DNA of 64,000 nt. Origin: Reichenbachiella sp. 5M10. GTDB lineage: Bacteria > Bacteroidota > Bacteroidia > Cytophagales > Cyclobacteriaceae. The DNA lies in contig NZ_MDGR01000007.1 in the NCBI RefSeq assembly GCF_002742335.1, positions 2,484,501 through 2,548,500 of the forward strand, written 5' to 3'. Below the pieces are notes generated by a model. The model had not been told where the DNA came from. It saw only the letters and a program-made list of their open reading frames with translations, and made no database searches. The first letter of the stretch is position 1. Each line of letters opens with the position of its first letter. Positions 9,935 to 17,970 of this stretch are shown here, piece after piece. Made by a program: the position numbers and the translations under genes.

Positions 9935-10846
9935 TCAATTAAATGAAGCTCTGAATTGCAATGGTGTTTGTTGTGTGTTTTTTTTAAACATGGTACTGAA
10001 TGATTGAGGGTATTCAAACCCCAAATCATAAGCGATTTCCTTTATGCTTAAATTAGTTGTGGAGAGCAGTTCTTTCGCTCTTTCAACTATGGACTCTTGA
10101 ATATGGGATTGCGCATTTCTGCCGGTTGTATTTTTCAATAAATCACTCAAATAATTGGGAGAGATATTGAGTTTTTCTGCAAAATAGTTGACCGTTGGAA
10201 CACCCGATAGTGCAGCATCACTTTTTAGGTACACATCCATTATTTCTTCCATTTTTACTACAATGTCCGTATTCACAGAACTTCGTGTCAAAAACTGCCT
10301 ATTGTGAAAACGCTTTGCGTAATTGAGAAGCAAGTCAATGTGCGATACTATTAAATCCTGACTATAATGGTCAATGCTATTTTTTAGTTCATCCTGCATT
10401 TGACGCATCAGGGACATAATGATATTGTCCTCCTTTTCAGAAAGGTGAAGCGCTTCTGCGGTGGAATAGGAAAAGAATCCATAATTACCTATAATCTTAC
10501 CTAATTCATAATGCCGTATAAGGTCAGGTTTAAAAACCATCATATACCCTGACACGGGGTCATCCGCAGGATTCGTGACAGAAAAGATTTGACCTGGCTT
10601 GGTAAAACTCATCACGCCTTCATCAAAATCATAATGACCTTGCCCGTACCTAAACTTGCCTGAAGCCTCTTTTTTAATAGCTACACAATAGAAATCATAA
10701 TAAAAGCTGCTCCAAATTTCATTGGAATCGAATTTCAAATGCTCAAAATCAATCACGCTTATCAAAGTATGAATTGGTTTTGGCAAATTGAATAATCTAT
10801 GAAGTTCAGATATTGACTCAATTTTATATGGAGCAGCTTTTTTCAC
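9935..10846 (-). CDS. AraC family transcriptional regulator (GTG start)
   Basis: About 303 residues. The N-terminal two thirds are a cupin-like sensor domain (the HYDFDEGVMSFTKPGQIFSV segment). The last 100 residues are a double helix-turn-helix AraC domain with NYLSDLLKNTTG and IAYDLGFEYPQSFS. I place the start at GTG 10846, one base after the stop of the SDR gene. An ATG further upstream would force an 89-bp overlap, and residues from this GTG align directly with the ATG start of the paralogue at 15256-16176. Tight coupling to the dehydrogenase gene suggests it controls its own operon (inference). Confidence 0.88.
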   Translation of the reverse strand: MKKAAPYKIESISELHRLFNLPKPIHTLISVIDFEHLKFDSNEIWSSFYYDFYCVAIKKEASGKFRYGQGHYDFDEGVMSFTKPGQIFSVTNPADDPVSGYMMVFKPDLIRHYELGKIIGNYGFFSYSTAEALHLSEKEDNIIMSLMRQMQDELKNSIDHYSQDLIVSHIDLLLNYAKRFHNRQFLTRSSVNTDIVVKMEEIMDVYLKSDAALSGVPTVNYFAEKLNISPNYLSDLLKNTTGRNAQSHIQESIVERAKELLSTTNLSIKEIAYDLGFEYPQSFSTMFKKNTQQTPLQFRASFN

Positions 10847-10847
10847 A

Positions 10848-11687
10848 CTATTTTTGTTCAAAATCAGTTGATGAAGATAAGGCTTTCCATTGTTCCATTT
10901 CTCCTTTTTCGTTTTTACGAACCTCCAAAATGGCATTGTAACTATCAGAACCTAGTGGAAGATGCAAGGGAGGATTGGGCATTTCTGCAAGTTTCACAAC
11001 TACCTCTGCCAATTTTTTAGGATTACCTAATTGTTTACCGTCATAGCCTGTAAACTGTTCTACCTGTTTATCTAAATTGTAGGCCTCAATTTTATTTTGC
11101 GCAACATTGAGCGTGTCCTCATTCATAAAATTTGTACGAAATGTTCCCGGTGCAAGGATGGATACTTTTATGCCAAAAGGAGCGACTTCTTGAGCAAGAG
11201 CCTCTGACAGTCCAATAACCGCATATTTAGATGCACTATAGCTTCCGTTAGCGGGATAACTCATATAACCCATCATAGACGCAGTATTGATGATATGCCC
11301 CGATTTTTGCTTGCGTAGGTGTGGCAAAACATTTCGGATGATATGGGTCATTGCAAAAACATTGACATCCATTGTTTTTCTAAACTCGGCATCACTTATT
11401 TCTTCGATATTACCCAACAGGTTATACCCTGCATTATTGACCACAACATCTATTTGTCCAAATTCATCTATGCCTTTTGAAATCGCATGTTCAACCTCTT
11501 TTTCATTGGTGATGTCCAGCTTTATTGGAAGCAAATTTCCTTCGTGTTCCTCAATTTTTTCTATAAGGGTGTCCGTATTTCGAGAAGTTGCGATGACTTT
11601 ATCGCCATTACTCAAAACTGCTTTTGTGATTTCAAGTCCCATCCCTTTAGACGCTCCTGTGATGAACCAAACTTTCTGTGTATCCAT
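10848..11687 (-). CDS. Short-chain dehydrogenase/reductase (SDR)
   Basis: A 279-residue classical-type SDR. It has the NAD(P)-binding TGASKGMG near residue 11, NNAGYN near 86, a serine in NTASMMG and the catalytic Tyr-Lys pair in SASKYAVIG. The substrate cannot be read from sequence. It is followed after one base by the AraC regulator gene, so the two form an operon with the dehydrogenase first. About 100 bp upstream of the start lies ATTACCGCTAACG, a 13-bp sequence also found upstream of the second enzyme-AraC operon (17233-17245). Confidence 0.93.
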   Translation of the reverse strand: MDTQKVWFITGASKGMGLEITKAVLSNGDKVIATSRNTDTLIEKIEEHEGNLLPIKLDITNEKEVEHAISKGIDEFGQIDVVVNNAGYNLLGNIEEISDAEFRKTMDVNVFAMTHIIRNVLPHLRKQKSGHIINTASMMGYMSYPANGSYSASKYAVIGLSEALAQEVAPFGIKVSILAPGTFRTNFMNEDTLNVAQNKIEAYNLDKQVEQFTGYDGKQLGNPKKLAEVVVKLAEMPNPPLHLPLGSDSYNAILEVRKNEKGEMEQWKALSSSTDFEQK

Positions 11688-11789
11688 GATTTTTGTTTTT
11701 CACAAAGCTACAAGGCATACAGATTTAGAAAGTTTTCAAATCAATGATAAACGTATTTAAATTCAAGATTACAGCTTGGTTTTTCTCTT

Positions 11790-12031
11790 ATTACCGCTAA
11801 CGCCCGTGTATGGCGCTGAGTGCGCCCCACTGGCTAATAGCACTAAAATAGTGAATCTGCCGAAGCTCACAACGGTTTCAAATACCACTGCGTTCCGAAA
11901 GTCTAAAAATCCTGCGAGCAAAAGACGGTAGAAGGCACTGTCTTTTCTCAGCGGCAGATTCACGGTCGAGTTGCACCGAAACAAGCCAGAAAGCACTTAG
12001 ACATATGCCCGATCAGCGTCTGTTGTGTGTC
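11790..12031 (-). repeat. Structured intergenic element B (attC-like, related to the elements at 52.6 and 56.8 kb)
   Basis: It lies after the membrane-protein cassette in its reading direction. It starts with GACACACAAC (12031-12022) and ends with GGCGTTAGCGG (near 11799). Inside are GTGAATCTGCCG (11851-11862) and CGGCAGATTCAC (11952-11963), a perfect 12-bp stem. A 25-base block at 11896-11920 is identical to the complement of 52592-52616. The outer arms near the AAC and GTT ends are not clearly complementary, so calling it an attC site is inference. The 75-residue reading frame inside it has no protein-like features. Confidence 0.5.
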
Positions 12032-12517
12032 GTTTACACCAGTTTGTTCGTTCGTCGTTTGATTACTTTGGTTGAATAGAGAGTTACAGCAGCTCCAAGA
12101 CCAGTTGCCCAGCCAAAAAACATCCAACTCCATAGACAAAAGGCGAATGCCCCATACAATGAGGTTAAAAGGTTCATGGGAGGTTCGTAAAAATATTCGT
12201 TTAAGAGGTAATAGCGAATGTTGAGCTCAATGTCTATTAAATACCAACATAACCAATGGCTGAAAAGTCCAACTATTACAGTTGTTAGCACAAATCGAGC
12301 GGCAGCTGGTTTGTTAGGGCGTTCTATAAGAAAATATGAGGTTAACCAGGCTGTTATGAATCCAGACGTTCCTGAGTAAATATAGAAGAACCGATAGTCC
12401 TCACTTGTTGCGTTCATCGAGATAAAGATTCCGATGACCACTCCAATTAGAAGAAATTGAAGAGCGAAAAGAGTTGAGAAGTTCAGCTTTTTCATAGTGG
12501 CACCAATGACACACAAC
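12022..12517 (-). mobile_element. Putative integron-like gene cassette 1
   Basis: A unit bounded by a perfect 10-bp inverted repeat: GTTGTGTGTC at 12022-12031 and GACACACAAC at 12508-12517. One gene fills the space; its stop is 2 bp from one repeat and its ATG 12 bp from the other. In integron cassettes the 5' end carries the TTRRRY half of the core site and the 3' end its RYYYAAC complement, so a cassette-specific repeat of this kind is expected. The core here is degenerate (GTTGTGT rather than GTTRRRY). Confidence 0.55.
12034..12495 (-). CDS. Small integral membrane protein of unknown function
   Basis: 153 residues starting MKKLNFS. A longer frame starting upstream at 12516 would begin inside the cassette-end repeat, so I prefer the ATG at 12495. 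There are four hydrophobic stretches, roughly at residues 8-30, 40-57, 67-87 and 110-135, and a basic C-terminus (VIKRRTNK), suggesting four membrane spans with the C-terminus in the cytoplasm. I recognise no family or catalytic motif. It is the only gene in its cassette-like unit and is AT-rich. Confidence 0.75.
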   Translation of the reverse strand: MKKLNFSTLFALQFLLIGVVIGIFISMNATSEDYRFFYIYSGTSGFITAWLTSYFLIERPNKPAAARFVLTTVIVGLFSHWLCWYLIDIELNIRYYLLNEYFYEPPMNLLTSLYGAFAFCLWSWMFFGWATGLGAAVTLYSTKVIKRRTNKLV

Positions 12518-12675
12518 GATAAGCTATGATGAGTGGGGATTAGACAGCACTAACCTTTCGTCTCGCACATAGCCAAGCCTTGATTTAAATTTAAAACTTG
12601 TGGCGGACTTTCCAATCCCCACCAAAATATCCTGACCGATAAAACCCCATTCATTCATAGCATTTGTTAGGGCAT
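12508..12675 (-). repeat. attC-like site A between cassettes 2 and 1
   Basis: Read on the minus strand it begins ATGCCCTAAC, has an arm CTATGAATGAATGGGG (12660-12645), then about 105 bp, the opposite arm CCCCACTCATCATAG (12538-12524) and finally CGTTGTGTGTC. The arms pair with one bulged A and one mismatch, and AAC/GTT close the stem, as in integron attC sites, which have unpaired extrahelical bases. The same element, roughly 80 percent alike by eye, occurs at 51952-52107. Confidence 0.6.
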
Positions 12676-13762
12676 GTTATTCACTTTGAACATATTACCA
12701 ATTCCATCTGGGATGTATAGTTCGTCCTTAAAAATCATTGGGTCTCCTAATCCGTACTCAAATTCAGATACTTCGTAGGAGTTACCTGATGAGTCAACAG
12801 AGATCAGTTTTCTGTTTACACTTCCATAATAGACTTTGTTTTTGAACTCAACTAGTTCAGTTGCTGGGATCAGGTCATCTCTATTCAAACTCCAAATCAA
12901 TTCACCACTTTCTAAATCCAAATAGTCTAAGCCTCTATCGTAAGATGGAATCAGAAGATTGCTATTGAAAGCTATTGGCTTATAGAGACACTCAGGTTGA
13001 GATGCGACTTCCCAGAGAGTTGATCCGTTTCTTACATCAAGTGCTCTAACTATCCCCTTGGCATATGAAGAATCATAGCAGATGTATACCTTGTCCTTTA
13101 GAAATAAACCTGTTCCTGTTATATAGTGTTTATTTTGTCTAGCCCAAATTGTTTCCCCGTTCTTGGCATTGATAGCAATTGTATGATCCAGGTTGTTTTC
13201 AAGTGAATAGTCAAAGTTGCCTAATATGATAACACTATCCAGAATCACAGGGTCACTTGTTGAAAGCATTTGATATTCTGGTTCAATTTTCCAAGCATTC
13301 TTTCCTTCGCTTTTATTGAATGCATTAAGACCTTTCCCTGTTAAGGATGCGAATATTAGAGAATCGAACTCAATTATTGAATGTCCAATCTTATTGCCTA
13401 CTTTATTTGACCAGATAAGGTTCCCATCATGATCATATGAGTTAAGAACATCTGATCCTCCAATGAAAATTTGACTATCCGAAACGAGTGGTTTTTGTCC
13501 AGCATAACTTGTTGATGATTGACTTTTCCAAATTAAATTTCCCGTCTTAAAATCAAGCCTGAAGATCGTCTTGTCTAGAGTTGATCCAAATAAATTACCG
13601 TCATAAAGTGTTAAGGAGCTTGCGTTCCATCGAAGTTGATCACTTTGCCAAACTTTGGTCAGTCCTTTATGATAGGCTGGTTCATGAGTTGAACATGAAA
13701 TTAAGAGAATGCAAAAGATTAGGTTTATGGAATTCTTCATTTCTGACGCAATATGCCCTAAC
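12666..13762 (-). mobile_element. Putative integron-like gene cassette 2
   Basis: Bounded by a perfect 10-bp inverted repeat different from that of cassette 1: GTTAGGGCAT at 12666-12675 and ATGCCCTAAC at 13753-13762. It holds a single gene whose stop codon overlaps one repeat and whose ATG is 12 bp from the other. It is the first unit of the left array: upstream of it lies a leader shared with the right array. Confidence 0.58.
12667..13740 (-). CDS. PQQ-type beta-propeller lipoprotein
   Basis: 357 residues from the ATG at 13740; a longer frame from 13779 runs through the cassette-end repeat and is unlikely. The N-terminus is a lipoprotein signal (CILLISC, lipobox Cys about 15). The body shows repeated blades of the quinoprotein-dehydrogenase/BamB type, such as GNLIWKSQSS, GNLIWSNKVG, GETIWARQNK, GSTLWEVASQ and GELIWSLNRD, spaced about 40 residues apart. 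That fits a seven- or eight-bladed propeller on the outside of a membrane. No PQQ-ligand or enzyme motif was found, so a binding or assembly role is as likely as catalysis. Confidence 0.85.
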   Translation of the reverse strand: MKNSINLIFCILLISCSTHEPAYHKGLTKVWQSDQLRWNASSLTLYDGNLFGSTLDKTIFRLDFKTGNLIWKSQSSTSYAGQKPLVSDSQIFIGGSDVLNSYDHDGNLIWSNKVGNKIGHSIIEFDSLIFASLTGKGLNAFNKSEGKNAWKIEPEYQMLSTSDPVILDSVIILGNFDYSLENNLDHTIAINAKNGETIWARQNKHYITGTGLFLKDKVYICYDSSYAKGIVRALDVRNGSTLWEVASQPECLYKPIAFNSNLLIPSYDRGLDYLDLESGELIWSLNRDDLIPATELVEFKNKVYYGSVNRKLISVDSSGNSYEVSEFEYGLGDPMIFKDELYIPDGIGNMFKVNNMP

Positions 13763-13789
13763 ATTTGTGTAAAGTGCACAGTGCACTTT
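13760..13789 (-). promoter_or_regulatory. Array leader: palindrome plus conserved junction
   Basis: AAAGTGCAC and GTGCACTTT (13771-13789) flank one base, a perfect 9-bp palindrome, next to AACATTTGTGT (13760-13770). The same arrangement is at 19330-19359, where one base pair of the palindrome is changed on both sides. On the minus strand the two leaders agree up to ACACAAATGTT, then diverge. It lies 31-49 bp upstream of the lipoprotein ATG, so it could also be a promoter operator. Confidence 0.6.
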
Positions 13790-14037
13790 ATATCTACTAT
13801 GTCTTTTATACTGTTCTTTATTTTTCTACGTAGTGACAGCTCTCAATAGAGTGAATAGCTCACAGGATAGAGATGGCTGCACACTTCGAAGATAGTGATA
13901 GTCTAGTGACCAAACAACAATCCTAGGTTGAGACCTACTTGCTCCAAAAACCTACAGAAGGGCTATTCGGATTCTGAGTAATGCCTCAGGCGAAGGGTTC
14001 AAAGCTTATAGCAAGCTTCCCTTGATCGTGTACTTAT
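13790..14037. other. Intergenic spacer
   Basis: 248 bp between the leader palindrome and the 132-bp repeat. I see no gene or convincing structure. The corresponding spacer of the right array (19360-19431) is much shorter and not obviously similar. Confidence 0.4.
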
Positions 14038-14169
14038 TTCTCGAACTTATGCTGCGGGAAGCCGACTGCTGATCGGCTTGGTGAGGCCAAGCTAGTATTT
14101 CCTGTCGATATTTCCCAAGGCTACAGGCAAACCCCTTCGAATATCACCTCATGCGATGAGGTGGGTGCT
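14038..14169. repeat. Dispersed 132-bp structured repeat, copy 1
   Basis: About 90 percent identical by eye to 19432-19562, in the same orientation. It contains two adjacent hairpins: AAGCCGA/TCGGCTT (14059-14065 and 14073-14079) and CTTGG/CCAAG (14077-14081 and 14087-14091). Both copies lie upstream of the first gene of a minus-strand array. No reading frame is conserved. It could be a mobile non-coding repeat, a structured RNA, or the outer part of the array leader. Confidence 0.75.
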
Positions 14170-14207
14170 GTATTTGGGATTGGGAGGGGGATGAGACCTG
14201 AGCTGTC

Positions 14208-14335
14208 CAACCTAAGCTTAGTTCGGCTCCTATGTTGCCTTACCTCAGGGTCGAGGTAAGCTTAGGTTCACCCTGCGGTAAGCTTAGGTTGGGGCTTTGG
14301 TAAGCTTACCTTCAGGCTCAGGTAAGCTTAGTTTT
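14208..14335. repeat. 22-bp tandem repeats with GGTAAGCTTA core
   Basis: AAGCTT occurs at 14214, 14258, 14280, 14302 and 14324: three exact 22-bp steps, with one degenerate unit between the first two. The common core is GGTAAGCTTAGGTT with variable bases between. The period is about two helical turns, so the sites face the same side of the DNA. It ends about 210 bp upstream of the HU-like gene. A binding array for a dimeric protein is possible (inference). The repeats are too short and palindromic for a CRISPR. Confidence 0.7.
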
Positions 14336-14542
14336 TGCTCAAAGCGCATAAATCCTGCTCAAAAGCCCATTTTTGACGGGTTTGGAGTGATGAAAAAGCT
14401 GTGATTTTTTAACGTTTTTTAGCAAAACCAGCCTTCCTTTTGGCATCATACTTGTCTTCAATAAGACAAATCCCACACAGAGCGCTCCGTCAGGATTCTT
14501 AATCACAGTTTTATTTTTTCACCCTTTTAAATTTTATCAATT

Positions 14543-14953
14543 ATGTCAGTACAGTATAAAGTCACGGAGCGTATCAACCCAAATGATGTTACCCTCCCCA
14601 AGAAGTATTATGCACGAATCATCAATGGCGATGATGTCAGTTTTGAGGAACTGGTCGGTATCATCAGCAAAGTATCCAGTTTGAACTACGGCACAGTGCT
14701 AGGTGCGATCGGTACCTTGCTGGAGGTGATCGAGATGCAGCTTGCATTTGGTAGACAAGTGAGGCTGAGCAATCTAGGCACTTTGTTTTTGACCCTGAGT
14801 AGCGAAGGGGTAGAGCGTCCAGAGGAGTATCGCAGCGACAGGATCAAACAGGCTCGCATCAGATTCAGACCCGGCGCAAGGCTCAAGAATTTGGCCAAAA
14901 CGCTAAAGTATGAGAAAGTAAGTACGGCCAGCGATGTAGCGCCTGCCCCATAA
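14543..14953 (+). CDS. HU-like DNA-binding protein (HU-HIG type)
   Basis: A 136-residue protein of the Bacteroidota HU-like family. It starts with the typical MSVQYKVTERINP and has the HU-type helices (about 33-70), a LSNLGTLFLTL segment near 78 and the arginine-rich arm IRFRPGARLKN near 110, with a short disordered Ala/Pro tail. It should bend or coat DNA. It is transcribed against the flanking genes, has its own terminator, and its 5' region holds the tandem repeats at 14208-14335, which it or a relative might bind (inference). It is GC-richer than the cassettes around it. Confidence 0.85.
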   Translation: MSVQYKVTERINPNDVTLPKKYYARIINGDDVSFEELVGIISKVSSLNYGTVLGAIGTLLEVIEMQLAFGRQVRLSNLGTLFLTLSSEGVERPEEYRSDRIKQARIRFRPGARLKNLAKTLKYEKVSTASDVAPAP

Positions 14954-14993
14954 GTTCACTTAAATCAACAGCAATGTTTAGTATCAGACCATG

Positions 14994-15023
14994 AAACGGT
15001 CTCGCAGCAGTGAGACCGTTTTT
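14994..15023 (+). terminator. Terminator of the HU-like gene
   Basis: AAACGGTCTC and GAGACCGTTT pair around a short loop and the second arm ends in a T run, 41 bp after the stop. The remaining bases up to 15255 contain no supportable gene. Confidence 0.88.
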
Positions 15024-15255
15024 CGTTATAGGGCTTTTAGCCTGAGTGTCTGCCTTGTCCATCGGTCGCCCTTCTACATTTCCCTTTCACCCCTACAGGT
15101 GATATTACCGTCAACGATCCGGATACGCATAGTGCGGGATTTTGTAGCACATCACTACCTGCTTATTTATTGCACTTATTATCCTTATAGCACTATCGCC
15201 TCGTATTATGTATAGCCGATTTTAGCGGTGTGTATTTTGCTTCTTTGGTCCACGT

Positions 15256-16176
15256 TCAGTTAAACGACCGTCTATATTCCACGGGGGATAGATTTGTCTT
15301 GGTTTTAAACAATTGACTGAATGACTGTGAATGTGCAAAACCCAAGTCATAAGCAATTTCACTTACTGATAAGTTGGTGATTGATAATTTTTCTTTGGCT
15401 TTCTCAATCAATTTTTCGTGAATATGCTGTTGGGTGCTTTGCCCTGTTATAGTCTTCAATAGATCACTCAAATAATTTGGAGTCACGTTGAGTTCATTGG
15501 CAACACTTTGAACTGTAGGTATCCCTTTCTCCATTAGAGATCCCTGACTAAAACAATCCTCTAATATTTCTTCCAATCGAGCCAATATCGAGTGACTAGT
15601 GATCTTTCTGGTAATAAACTGACGGTGATAAAAGCGGTCTGCATAATTCAGCAACACCTCCAATTGGGACACGATAAGTGGCTGACTAAACTTATCAATA
15701 TTGGCATTATATTCCTGCTGAATGCTTTGAAAAATATTTATGATCTGGGTCTCTTCTTTATCCGAAAGGTGTAGGGCTTCATTGGCCGCATAACTAAAAA
15801 AGTCGTATTGCTTGATGTTCTTTCTCAACGAGCTTTGCCACAAAAAATCGGGATGAATGAGCAGCATCCATCCCGAAAGTTTGTACTCTCCTTCTGTTTC
15901 TACAGAAAAGACTTGCTTAGGAGCAATGAAAAACATGACACCTTCATCAAAATCGTATTCTTGCTGACCATATTTATATTTTATACTGGCACCAAGGTTT
16001 CTTTTTAGCGCAATTGAGTAAAAATCAAATACCCAACTCGTTTGCTTATCCGTAAATAAACGATCTACTTCATCAAAATTAACAACGCTCATCAATGGAT
16101 GTTCTGGTTTGGGCAAACCTCGGAAGCGATGATATTCGCTAATGGTCTTGATATGATGGGGAGGTATGTTTTTCAT
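15256..16176 (-). CDS. AraC family transcriptional regulator, paralogue of 9935-10846
   Basis: About 306 residues with the same architecture as the regulator 5 kb to the left: a cupin-like sensor (YDFDEGVMFFIAPKQVFSV) and a C-terminal AraC double helix-turn-helix (NYLSDLLKTITG, IAYDLGFAHSQSFS). Two adjacent ATG codons (16179 and 16176) lie 7-10 bases after the stop of the NmrA-like gene; I use the second, which matches the paralogue's start. A longer frame from 16212 would overlap the upstream gene. It probably controls its own operon, which pairs it with a different NAD(P)-binding enzyme (inference). Confidence 0.9.
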   Translation of the reverse strand: MKNIPPHHIKTISEYHRFRGLPKPEHPLMSVVNFDEVDRLFTDKQTSWVFDFYSIALKRNLGASIKYKYGQQEYDFDEGVMFFIAPKQVFSVETEGEYKLSGWMLLIHPDFLWQSSLRKNIKQYDFFSYAANEALHLSDKEETQIINIFQSIQQEYNANIDKFSQPLIVSQLEVLLNYADRFYHRQFITRKITSHSILARLEEILEDCFSQGSLMEKGIPTVQSVANELNVTPNYLSDLLKTITGQSTQQHIHEKLIEKAKEKLSITNLSVSEIAYDLGFAHSQSFSQLFKTKTNLSPVEYRRSFN

Positions 16177-16186
16177 CATTCTATTT

Positions 16187-17086
16187 CTATAGTTGTTGAT
16201 ATGCTTTAGCAAAATCTGCAGAAAAATCTTTTATTTTGACTTTGCCCATCGTTTCGGGTTTGTGCAGTTTATAATGTTCGTACAGTACCCCACTGTTTAT
16301 AGACGCATACATTTCCGCCATACCCGCGGCAATAGCTGGTTGCATACCTGCAGATTCCAAAGCATCTTTCATTTGTTCATCCGTTATCGTTACCCATTTC
16401 AAGTCAGGCTTTCCTATCGCTTCACCTAAACTAGAGACCAATTCATTGTAAGTAAGTTCATCACTAGCTACATAACGTACTTTGCGACTTGATGATGGTG
16501 TTGTAATTTCTTCAGCAATAACGCTTGCAATATCCTTGGGCGAAACCCACGAATTAGTCACTTCAGCCTCAATGTTTGACGCCAAAAACCCATTGGCCTT
16601 AGCGGATTGGGTTTGAGGCAACAAATTGTAATAGAATTCGGTAGGGCGAATGTGGGTTATGGCAACATCCGAAGGCAGTCCATTAAGGATGTGTTCTACA
16701 TGATAGGTGCCTTGTAGTATGCCATTGCCTTCCTTCATATGAGCTCCGATGCTACTTAAATTGACCACATTTTTTACCCCTGCTTGTGAAATGGCCTTTG
16801 CATAGTTATTTCCTAATGTTCTGTAATAATCAAGTAAGTTAAGGTTTTGATTAAAATAGTTTGCCGGAGGCACCATACAAAAAACTGCATCTGCACCCGA
16901 AAATGCCGAGGCGATAAAGTCAGCGTTTCTTATAGTACCAATAGCTGATCTAGCACCGATGGCTTCAATCCCCTTTTGTCTATCCGCATTACTGCTTATA
17001 ACTGTTACGCTATGACCTTTACTTACTAGCGCTTCCGCTAAGGGTTTCCCTATGTGACCCAATGAGCCTGAAAGTGTAATTTTCAT
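16187..17086 (-). CDS. NmrA-like NAD(P)-binding oxidoreductase
   Basis: 299 residues from the ATG at 17086, beginning MKITLSGSLGHIGKPLAEALV with the nucleotide-binding GSLGHIG glycine motif. It resembles the atypical SDR/NmrA group (QorB-like), with a NLSSIGAHM segment after strand 5 and a HIRPTEFYYN stretch near the substrate site. The usual YxxxK pair is not evident, as expected for this group, so it may be a reductase or redox sensor. An upstream ATG (17134) gives a 16-residue extension without similarity. It is the first gene of an operon with the AraC regulator. Confidence 0.88.
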   Translation of the reverse strand: MKITLSGSLGHIGKPLAEALVSKGHSVTVISSNADRQKGIEAIGARSAIGTIRNADFIASAFSGADAVFCMVPPANYFNQNLNLLDYYRTLGNNYAKAISQAGVKNVVNLSSIGAHMKEGNGILQGTYHVEHILNGLPSDVAITHIRPTEFYYNLLPQTQSAKANGFLASNIEAEVTNSWVSPKDIASVIAEEITTPSSSRKVRYVASDELTYNELVSSLGEAIGKPDLKWVTITDEQMKDALESAGMQPAIAAGMAEMYASINSGVLYEHYKLHKPETMGKVKIKDFSADFAKAYQQL

Positions 17087-17232
17087 CTGTTTTGTTTTAC
17101 GTTCATTGCAAAATTGCCAAGCAAAACTCCGCAAAACCAGACTGGTACTTGTAGGCGAATATACCTTTGTTGTAGGCTGATATAAGGTCCGTTGTTTTTT
17201 TCTTGGTGATGCTCAATTGATGCCTTGATTTC

Positions 17233-17468
17233 ATTACCGCTAACGACCATTCATCTCTCGTATCCATAGAGCTTGTTTGTGCACCAAAAGAGCCAAACCG
17301 CCTCCAACTGCAAAAGTTATTTTCTTAAGTCCCTGTTAGTCGTGAGCGCTTGAGTCACGGATGACCATTCCTCGGTATTCTATTGATTGCTGAGCGAAGT
17401 GGCGGTGCTGTTTCTGGCATTGATTCGGCAAGAATGTAAGGGCATTCGTGCCTACACTATGTTAGGGG
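17233..17468 (-). repeat. Candidate cassette-boundary region F
   Basis: It lies between the exported-protein gene at 17473 and the NmrA operon. Read on the minus strand it starts CCCCTAACATAG just after the stop codon and ends at CGTTAGCGGTAAT (17245-17233), the same 13 bases as at 11790-11802 before the other enzyme-AraC operon. A small hairpin GGCACGAATGCC lies near the start. The outer arms are not complementary to each other, so I cannot show a full attC structure. Confidence 0.4.
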
Positions 17469-17472
17469 ATTT

Positions 17473-17946
17473 TTATTTGTAAGAGCTTAGTTTTTTCATC
17501 TTACCCTTGAGTTCTGAATCTGAATATGAGATGTATTCGTCCAGTATTTCGATTCTTAGCGTGTCATCAATTTCCAAGGCATTTTTGTAATATGTAAGAA
17601 CATTGTTTATTGCATACACTGCCGATTCAGTCTTACTATAATCTTCATTGATGAATGTGCTACAAGTGTAAATCGAGATTATTGCTCTAAATAGTTTTTT
17701 GTTGCTAGCGGTGTTTTGGATTTCGGACATCCCACCAACGTTCATTTCTACATGTGGGTTCCTGCTCATCTGCCATCGCAAAAGGTCTGCTAGTTTCTTT
17801 TCTAGTTCACTGTCGCTATCTAGTTGTGGGTTGTCTATTACCCAGTTGATTGACTCAATTGCCTGTTCCTTAGTTTGAATTTGAGCAAAAGTAGATTCAG
17901 CAAATAGAAGAATCAAAGTTAAAATTATTAAGGATTTATTTAACAT
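17473..17946 (-). CDS. Small secreted protein of unknown function
   Basis: 157 residues with a clear signal peptide (LIILTLILLFAESTFAQ, cleavage near residue 21). The mature part is polar and predicted helical, with several Asp/Glu-rich stretches and one internal Cys (near 97); I recognise no family. It lies between two cassette-like boundaries: CATATAAC at 17971-17978 upstream and GTTAGGGG at 17461-17468 downstream. These do not form a matching pair, unlike those of the other units, so this unit may be a rearranged cassette. Confidence 0.7.
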   Translation of the reverse strand: MLNKSLIILTLILLFAESTFAQIQTKEQAIESINWVIDNPQLDSDSELEKKLADLLRWQMSRNPHVEMNVGGMSEIQNTASNKKLFRAIISIYTCSTFINEDYSKTESAVYAINNVLTYYKNALEIDDTLRIEILDEYISYSDSELKGKMKKLSSYK

Positions 17947-17970
17947 AGAACTTTTTCAAATACTCGCTTA

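Noticed and set aside
9935-10936. 333-residue version of the first AraC regulator
   Set aside because: The first 30 residues overlap the SDR gene and have no match in the paralogue; the GTG start at 10846 is preferred.
11769-11996. 75-residue minus-strand frame between the membrane-protein cassette and the SDR operon
   Set aside because: It lies in a structured element that is repeated elsewhere without the frame. The conserved part is DNA structure, not a protein.
12022-13762. MITE or transposon ends instead of cassette ends
   Set aside because: The inverted repeats differ from unit to unit, lack visible target duplications and are flanked by AAC/GTT hairpins. A transposon family would share one terminal sequence. 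Not fully excluded.
14208-14335. Possible CRISPR array
   Set aside because: The repeats are only about 14 bp with 8-bp variable parts and a palindromic AAGCTT core at fixed 22-bp steps, with no cas genes. This is a tandem binding-site type repeat.
14991-15215. 74-residue plus-strand frame after the HU-like gene
   Set aside because: It starts inside the terminator hairpin and has no recognisable feature.
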